From positions 1-40,141 of the forward strand of contig JACXWD010000027.1 of the NCBI GenBank assembly GCA_014764515.1: a stretch of DNA of 40,141 bases. Reading direction: 5' to 3'. The position numbers and the translations under genes were made by a program. Origin of the DNA: Candidatus Polarisedimenticola svalbardensis. GTDB lineage: Bacteria > Acidobacteriota > Polarisedimenticolia > Polarisedimenticolales > Polarisedimenticolaceae. Positions 36,990 to 40,141 of the stretch are shown here, in pieces; position 1 is the stretch's first letter; every line of letters begins with the position of its first letter. The notes under the pieces were generated by a model that was not told the origin of the DNA, searched no databases, and saw only the letters and a list, made by a program, of their open reading frames with translations.

Positions 36990-37018
36990 TTGACAAGTGT
37001 TACCTCTGAAGGTAACGT
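36990..37018 (+). promoter_or_regulatory. Promoter and palindromic operator of the DUF4160 pair
   Basis: A consensus TTGACA (36990-36995) and TAACGT (37013-37018) are separated by 17 bp. A perfect inverted repeat, GTTACCT-CTGA-AGGTAAC (36999-37016), overlaps spacer and -10. The GTG start lies three bases beyond the -10, so a transcript from here would have almost no leader. The palindrome is a likely site for the helix-turn-helix protein encoded second in the pair. Confidence 0.65.
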
Positions 37019-37021
37019 TTC

Positions 37022-37216
37022 GTGAGCAGGATCAAGCGGGGAGGGTACATCTTCATGACCTGGATCGGTGATCATGACCCGCCACATGTCCACGTCTACG
37101 AAGGGGATCGCTTGATTCTTAAATGGGACCTCCAAGACGGGAAACCCCTTCAGGGGGCCGCTTCGAGGAAACTAGAAAGATTGATCGAGGAACTGATCCG
37201 GGAGGGCCGGCTTTGA
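37022..37216 (+). CDS. DUF4160 small protein, possible toxin
   Basis: 64 residues from GTG. The signature GDHDPPHVHVYEGD is that of DUF4160, a family of small proteins often paired with a DUF2442 or helix-turn-helix gene in toxin-antitoxin-like units. The C-terminal part is basic and helical. The stop overlaps the TTG start of the next gene. The molecular activity of DUF4160 is not established to my knowledge; a toxin role is inferred from pairing, promoter design and the integron-like setting. Confidence 0.7.
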   Translation: MSRIKRGGYIFMTWIGDHDPPHVHVYEGDRLILKWDLQDGKPLQGAASRKLERLIEELIREGRL

Positions 37217-37686
37217 TCACCATCATCACCGCGGTGTCCATGAATAACCGGAAGAAGGAGTTCCAGGTCTGCTCGGCCCACGGGAGCCACACCTTCCCCT
37301 TCGCCCTTCTGGACGTTAAGCCGACCCCTGACAATCCGATCGTTGAACTGTATGTGGACAAGGAACTGGCCAGCGAGTGCTTCACCTATATTCTCAAATC
37401 GGGGGAAATGGATAGCGTAACCCTGGACCAGGTACGTTGGTATAATCGGGATCCCCAGTACATGCACGACATGCTCCTGTACAAACTTTCGGTGGAGGCT
37501 CAGAAACGGGTCAAGGAAAGCAACCTCAGCAAGCGGGAGATCATCCGGCGCCTGGGCACTTCCCCATCCCAGCTCTACCGCATCCTGGACACCACCTACT
37601 ACGGCAAAACCGTGGACCAGATCCTCAAGCTGTTCCATGTACTGCAGTGCGAGGTGGAAGTGAAAGTCACACCCAAGACTGCATAA
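37213..37686 (+). CDS. DUF2442-like and XRE helix-turn-helix protein, possible antitoxin
   Basis: 157 residues from the TTG at 37213, which has GGGAGG seven bases upstream and overlaps the DUF4160 stop; the frame is open further upstream and an ATG at 37240 is an alternative. Residues 1-80 are beta-rich and may match the DUF2442-type N-terminal domain. Residues about 105-150 are an XRE-like helix-turn-helix (SNLSKREIIRRLGTSPSQLY). As the second gene with DNA-binding ability, it fits an antitoxin that represses the palindrome at 36999-37016. Confidence 0.68.
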   Translation: MITIITAVSMNNRKKEFQVCSAHGSHTFPFALLDVKPTPDNPIVELYVDKELASECFTYILKSGEMDSVTLDQVRWYNRDPQYMHDMLLYKLSVEAQKRVKESNLSKREIIRRLGTSPSQLYRILDTTYYGKTVDQILKLFHVLQCEVEVKVTPKTA

Positions 37687-37700
37687 ACCGTCCCTGGTCC

Positions 37701-37729
37701 CACCCAAGCCTCCTCCGACGAGGCAAGTC
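37701..37729 (+). repeat. 29-bp repeat, copy 2
   Basis: Same layout as copies 1 and 3 (CCTCCTCC, GAGGCA, final C), and 27 of 29 positions can be aligned without doubt. It is followed directly by ATG (37730), which opens a 13-codon frame whose TGA overlaps the ATG of the RelE-like gene. It separates the two toxin-antitoxin-like units. Confidence 0.85.
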
Positions 37730-37736
37730 ATGCAGA

Positions 37737-37765
37737 TTGCACACTATACGCCAATGGCGTATAAT
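37737..37765 (+). promoter_or_regulatory. Promoter and palindromic operator of higBA-like pair
   Basis: TTGCAC (37737-37742), 17-bp spacer and a perfect TATAAT (37760-37765). The inverted repeat TATACGCC-AAT-GGCGTATA (37745-37763) spans spacer and -10 and is the probable antitoxin operator. The toxin ATG is five bases past the -10 with no ribosome-binding sequence, so a leaderless transcript is expected. Confidence 0.75.
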
Positions 37766-37770
37766 AGCTG

Positions 37771-38088
37771 ATGGAGTTCATTGAGACTCCGGTTTTCACA
37801 AAGGAAGTTCGCCGGCATCTGGATGACATGGCCTACCGGGCGCTCCAACTCGCTTTATTGCTCAGGCCGGAGCAGGGCAGGCTCATTCAAGGCTCCGGTG
37901 GTCTCCGCAAACTAAGGTGGAGGTCGAAAGTAAGGGGCAAACGGGGAGCGCTGAGACTGATTTACTACTGGGACCCAGGCAGCGATGGTCTATACCTTCT
38001 TTTCCTGTACGAGAAGGGAAGCCAGGAAAACCTGACGCCGACTCAACTTAAAATCCTGAGCAGGATCGTTCGGGAGGAATTGAAATGA
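37771..38088 (+). CDS. higB: RelE/HigB2-type toxin
   Basis: 105 residues with the RelE/ParE-superfamily pattern of HigB-2 toxins: IETPVFTKEV at the start, GSGGLRKLRWRSKVRGKRGA in the middle and LRLIYYW then LYLLFLYEKG near the end. These are ribosome-dependent mRNA-cutting enzymes. Its last four bases overlap the antitoxin start (ATGA at 38085-38088). Toxin-first order is normal for HigBA. Close relatives are common cargo of chromosomal integrons such as that of Vibrio cholerae. Confidence 0.87.
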   Translation: MEFIETPVFTKEVRRHLDDMAYRALQLALLLRPEQGRLIQGSGGLRKLRWRSKVRGKRGALRLIYYWDPGSDGLYLLFLYEKGSQENLTPTQLKILSRIVREELK

Positions 38089-38375
38089 AGAAATCCCAAT
38101 TCGATGACCTTACGAAGAGCGTCCGGCAGGCCGGCCGCATCAGACGGGGAAAGGCTAAACCTTCCCGTAGCTTTGTGTTCGAACCGGCGGACATCAAGTC
38201 GATACGCGACAGCCTTGGAAAGTCTCAGTCCGAATTCGCACTGATGATCGGTGTCAGCGTGTCTACGCTCCAGAACTGGGAACAGGGCCGCCGTCAGCCG
38301 GAAGGGCCGGCTCGAGCCTTGTTGAAAGTCGCTGCGGAAGATCCGAAGGCGGTTGAAAAAGCTCTCAGCGCATAA
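38085..38375 (+). CDS. higA: HigA2/NadS-type antitoxin
   Basis: 96 residues. The N-terminal 35 residues are the toxin-wrapping part (FDDLTKSVRQAGRIRRGKAK), followed by an XRE helix-turn-helix with the family hallmark GVSVSTLQNWEQGRRQPEGP. It should neutralise the upstream toxin and repress the palindrome at 37745-37763. Its stop is 13 bp before repeat copy 3. Confidence 0.9.
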   Translation: MKKSQFDDLTKSVRQAGRIRRGKAKPSRSFVFEPADIKSIRDSLGKSQSEFALMIGVSVSTLQNWEQGRRQPEGPARALLKVAAEDPKAVEKALSA

Positions 38376-38388
38376 CGGATCCAGGTCC

Positions 38389-38417
38389 CTCCCGAGCCTC
38401 CTCCTACGAGGCACACC
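38389..38417 (+). repeat. 29-bp repeat, copy 3, at the integrase start
   Basis: Third copy, differing from the others mainly at CTCCCGAG versus CACCCAAG and in the three-base loop. It ends one base before the integron-integrase ATG and supplies its ribosome-binding GAGG. The other two copies put a start codon at the identical position, so this copy may show what the repeat was originally part of. Confidence 0.85.
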
Positions 38418-39380
38418 ATGGAAACCCGCCTGCTGGACCAGGTACAGGACAAGATCCGCACATTGCACTACAGCCGCCGCACCGGCAAAACCTACAGCCA
38501 CTGGATCCGGAAGTTCATCCTGTTCCACAACAAGCGTCACCCCAGGAAAATGGGCGCCCATGAGATCGAACAGTTCCTGACCTATCTGGCGACCCATCGC
38601 AACGTCAGCCCTTCCACCCAGAACCAGGCGTTCTCAGCAATCCTGTTCCTGTACAAACAGGTGTTGAAGATCAATCTGGATCAGATCAAAAACGTCCGTC
38701 GCGCCAAGCGGACCACCAACCTGCCGGTTGTGCTTTCCAAAGAAGAAACCGCCGCCATCCTGGACCACCTCCACGGCAACCATCTCCTGATGGGAAAACT
38801 GATGTACGGGACAGGTCTCCGACTTCTGGAGTGCCTTCGCCTTCGGATCAAGGACATCGATTTCCAGCGCCGCCAGCTCACGGTCCGCCAGGGGAAGGGC
38901 GGCAAGGATCGTTGCACCGTCTTGCCGGTCGGCTTGATAGATTCTCTCAAGGCCCATTTGACCAGGGTTCAGAACCAGCATCGCATCGACCTGGATAGGG
39001 GGGCCGGTTTCGTGGAACTCCCCACAGCCCTGGAACGCAAGTTCCCCAACGCCGCCAGGTCCTGGGGCTGGCAATGGGTATTCCCCGCCACCCGGACCTA
39101 CCATCACCAGGAGACAGGCCAGACCCGCCGGCACCACTACCACGAGACTGCATTGCAGCGAGCCGTTCACACCGCCGTGAAGGACGCCGGCATCGTGAAA
39201 CGTGTGACCTGCCATACCTTCCGGCATTGCTTCGCCACCCACCTGCTGGAGGACGGCTACGACATCCGCACCGTCCAGGAGCTTCTGGGACATGCCAACG
39301 TGTCAACTACCATGATCTACACTCATGTCCTGAACCTGGGCCCCGGCGCGGTTCGCAGCCCGCTGGACAGTCTCAAATGA
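38418..39380 (+). CDS. intI: Integron integrase (IntI-type tyrosine recombinase)
   Basis: 320 residues. Tyrosine-recombinase residues are complete: R135 (TGLR), H266-xx-R269 (HTFRH), H292 (LGH) and Y301 (MIYTH). The integron-specific patch lies between them: [17 protein letters not shown] followed by [12 protein letters not shown]. IntI recombines folded attC sites of cassettes with attI. Usually it is transcribed away from its cassettes; here two toxin-antitoxin units lie upstream in the same orientation and carry no attC-like ends. The start is fixed by GAGG six bases upstream, inside repeat copy 3. Appears intact. Confidence 0.95.
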   Translation: METRLLDQVQDKIRTLHYSRRTGKTYSHWIRKFILFHNKRHPRKMGAHEIEQFLTYLATHRNVSPSTQNQAFSAILFLYKQVLKINLDQIKNVRRAKRTTNLPVVLSKEETAAILDHLHGNHLLMGKLMYGTGLRLLECLRLRIKDIDFQRRQLTVRQGKGGKDRCTVLPVGLIDSLKAHLTRVQNQHRIDLDRGAGFVELPTALERKFPNAARSWGWQWVFPATRTYHHQETGQTRRHHYHETALQRAVHTAVKDAGIVKRVTCHTFRHCFATHLLEDGYDIRTVQELLGHANVSTTMIYTHVLNLGPGAVRSPLDSLK

Positions 39381-39461
39381 ACTTCTGAGGTATATCAAAA
39401 CATGATAGGCAGGTCTGTATAACTCGATGAAGAACCAGCTATCTGGAGCCAAATCGTCTGC

Positions 39462-39554
39462 GTTCAACTAGTTCCAGGGATTCTGCATGAGATAATAATC
39501 AGGAGGAACTGAAGGACCTGTTACTTCAACAGGTCTGTATATTTATAGTTGAAC
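39462..39554 (+). other. Candidate integron recombination site (attC/attI-like)
   Basis: Within the 280-bp gap after intI, GTTCAACTA (39462-39470) and TAGTTGAAC (39546-39554) form a perfect 9-bp inverted repeat. Their outer seven bases satisfy the attC core rules RYYYAAC and GTTRRRY, and the 93-bp span is in the attC size range. Inside are a 7-bp hairpin ACCTGTT/AACAGGT (39516-39534) and a GTTCC/GGAAC pair. The inner boxes are not symmetric like classical attC sites. CAGGTCTGTATA occurs twice (39410-39421, 39530-39541), like the direct repeats of attI sites. Confidence 0.4.
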
Positions 39555-39558
39555 TAAA

Positions 39559-39580
39559 CCGCCTTCGGCGGGGCCCTTTT
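39559..39580 (+). terminator. Terminator-like hairpin
   Basis: CCGCC-TTC-GGCGG (39559-39571) is followed by GGCCCTTTT. The stem carries the stable TTCG-type loop and a short T-run. It could end transcripts from intI or from the region before the next recombinase gene. Confidence 0.55.
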
Positions 39581-39660
39581 CAAGGATTCCTTTTCTCCCC
39601 ACAGCGTATCGGTGCAGCCTTCATCTCATGAGCCCATGTCGGGCTACATGGAGGTGAACG

Positions 39661-40141
39661 ATGACCGAACTGCGTCGACGCATGATCCGAGACATGACCA
39701 TCCGCGGGTTTTCGCCGCGCACACATCAGACCTACCTGTACGCCGTAAGGCAGTTGGCGAAATATTATCGGCGCCCGCCGGATGAGCTCAGCGCCGAAGA
39801 AGTGCAGGGCTACCTCTCGGACATGGTCACGACCCGGAAATGGGCCTGGAGCACTTGCAGCCTTGTGGTGAACGCCTTTCGATTCCTCTACCACACCACT
39901 TTGGATCGGAAGACGATGGAATTTGTCATCCCGAGGCCGAAACAATCCAAACATCTTCCGGAGATTCTGAGTCGTGAGGAGGTCCGTCAGCTGCTTGAGT
40001 CACCACCCAACCCGAAACACCGTCTTCTGCTGACCACCATCTATGCGGCCGGGCTACGGGTCAGCGAAGCACTGAAGCTGAGAGTGAAGGATATCGACAC
40101 GAGGCGCATGACGATCCATGTGCACCAGGGCAAAGGACGCA
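39661..40141 (+). CDS. Tyrosine recombinase, start only (cut by the window)
   Basis: An open frame from ATG at 39661, with GGAGGTG four bases upstream, to the right edge (160 residues visible). It opens with a SAM-like core-binding domain (MIRDMTIRGFSPRTHQTYLY) and reaches the first catalytic arginine in AAGLRVSEALKLRVKDID. The sequence style is that of the phage-integrase-like proteins that accompany IS91-type transposases, but this cannot be confirmed without the missing part. It is clearly different from the IntI just upstream, giving two tyrosine recombinases side by side. Confidence 0.85.
   Translation, partial: MTELRRRMIRDMTIRGFSPRTHQTYLYAVRQLAKYYRRPPDELSAEEVQGYLSDMVTTRKWAWSTCSLVVNAFRFLYHTTLDRKTMEFVIPRPKQSKHLPEILSREEVRQLLESPPNPKHRLLLTTIYAAGLRVSEALKLRVKDIDTRRMTIHVHQGKGR

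Noticed and set aside
36961-38417. The three 29-bp repeats as a CRISPR array or as attC sites
   Set aside because: Spacing is about 700 bp with genes between, so not CRISPR. None of the copies has RYYYAAC or GTTRRRY cores, so they are not attC sites by the usual rules.

Overview
The window is a GC-rich (about 60-65% by eye) stretch of a Gram-negative chromosome. Lipoproteins with lipoboxes, Sec signal peptides, OmpA-like domains, two predicted outer-membrane barrels and a Tol/Exb-type motor all point to a diderm. The dprA-topA gene pair is an arrangement I associate with Deltaproteobacteria-like lineages and Firmicutes more than with Gammaproteobacteria, but I cannot fix the phylum from this sequence.

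Layout. (1) 40-4084, minus strand: dprA, topA and a DUF971 gene form a tight operon. (2) 4398-24306, plus strand: eleven closely packed genes encode a periplasmic protein, three TPR proteins (two of them lipoproteins), a small secreted protein, a TolQ/ExbB-like channel, two ExbD/TolR-like proteins, an AgmX/TonB-like transducer with a cytoplasmic coiled coil, a roughly 1700-residue DUF11-repeat surface protein and a roughly 1680-residue protein with three OmpA-like domains and a C-terminal barrel. The parts resemble the Agl-Glt gliding machine of Myxococcus, here joined to two giant envelope proteins. This is the best candidate in the window for an undescribed system. (3) 24310-24675: a decayed, 3'-truncated second copy of dprA, so the 20-kb block is bracketed by dprA sequence. 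(4) 24788-25380: hicAB. 25469-27709: a secreted protein with carboxypeptidase-regulatory-like repeats. (5) 27874-34372: a receiver-only response regulator, a HEAT-repeat membrane protein, a processive family 2 glycosyltransferase, a TPR/YaiO-type barrel and a fused phosphatase plus CTP-dependent lipid-kinase-like protein. Together they look like a synthase-dependent polysaccharide production and export locus. (6) 34374-34675: a fold-back element with terminal inverted repeats. (7) 34733-36916: a DhnA/LsrF-type aldolase, a zinc alcohol dehydrogenase and glyoxalase I. (8) 36961-39380: two toxin-antitoxin-like pairs and an integron integrase, each preceded by a copy of a 29-bp repeat that ends exactly at a start codon. 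A candidate recombination site follows. (9) 39661 to the right edge: the start of a second tyrosine recombinase.

How the parts may work together. The 20-kb operon would couple proton flow in the inner membrane (ExbB/ExbD-like proteins) through the TonB-like transducer and TPR lipoproteins to peptidoglycan-binding and outer-membrane proteins, which may move, assemble or display the DUF11 protein. The second locus would make and export a polysaccharide. The right end is an accessory zone shaped by recombinases and toxin-antitoxin cassettes.
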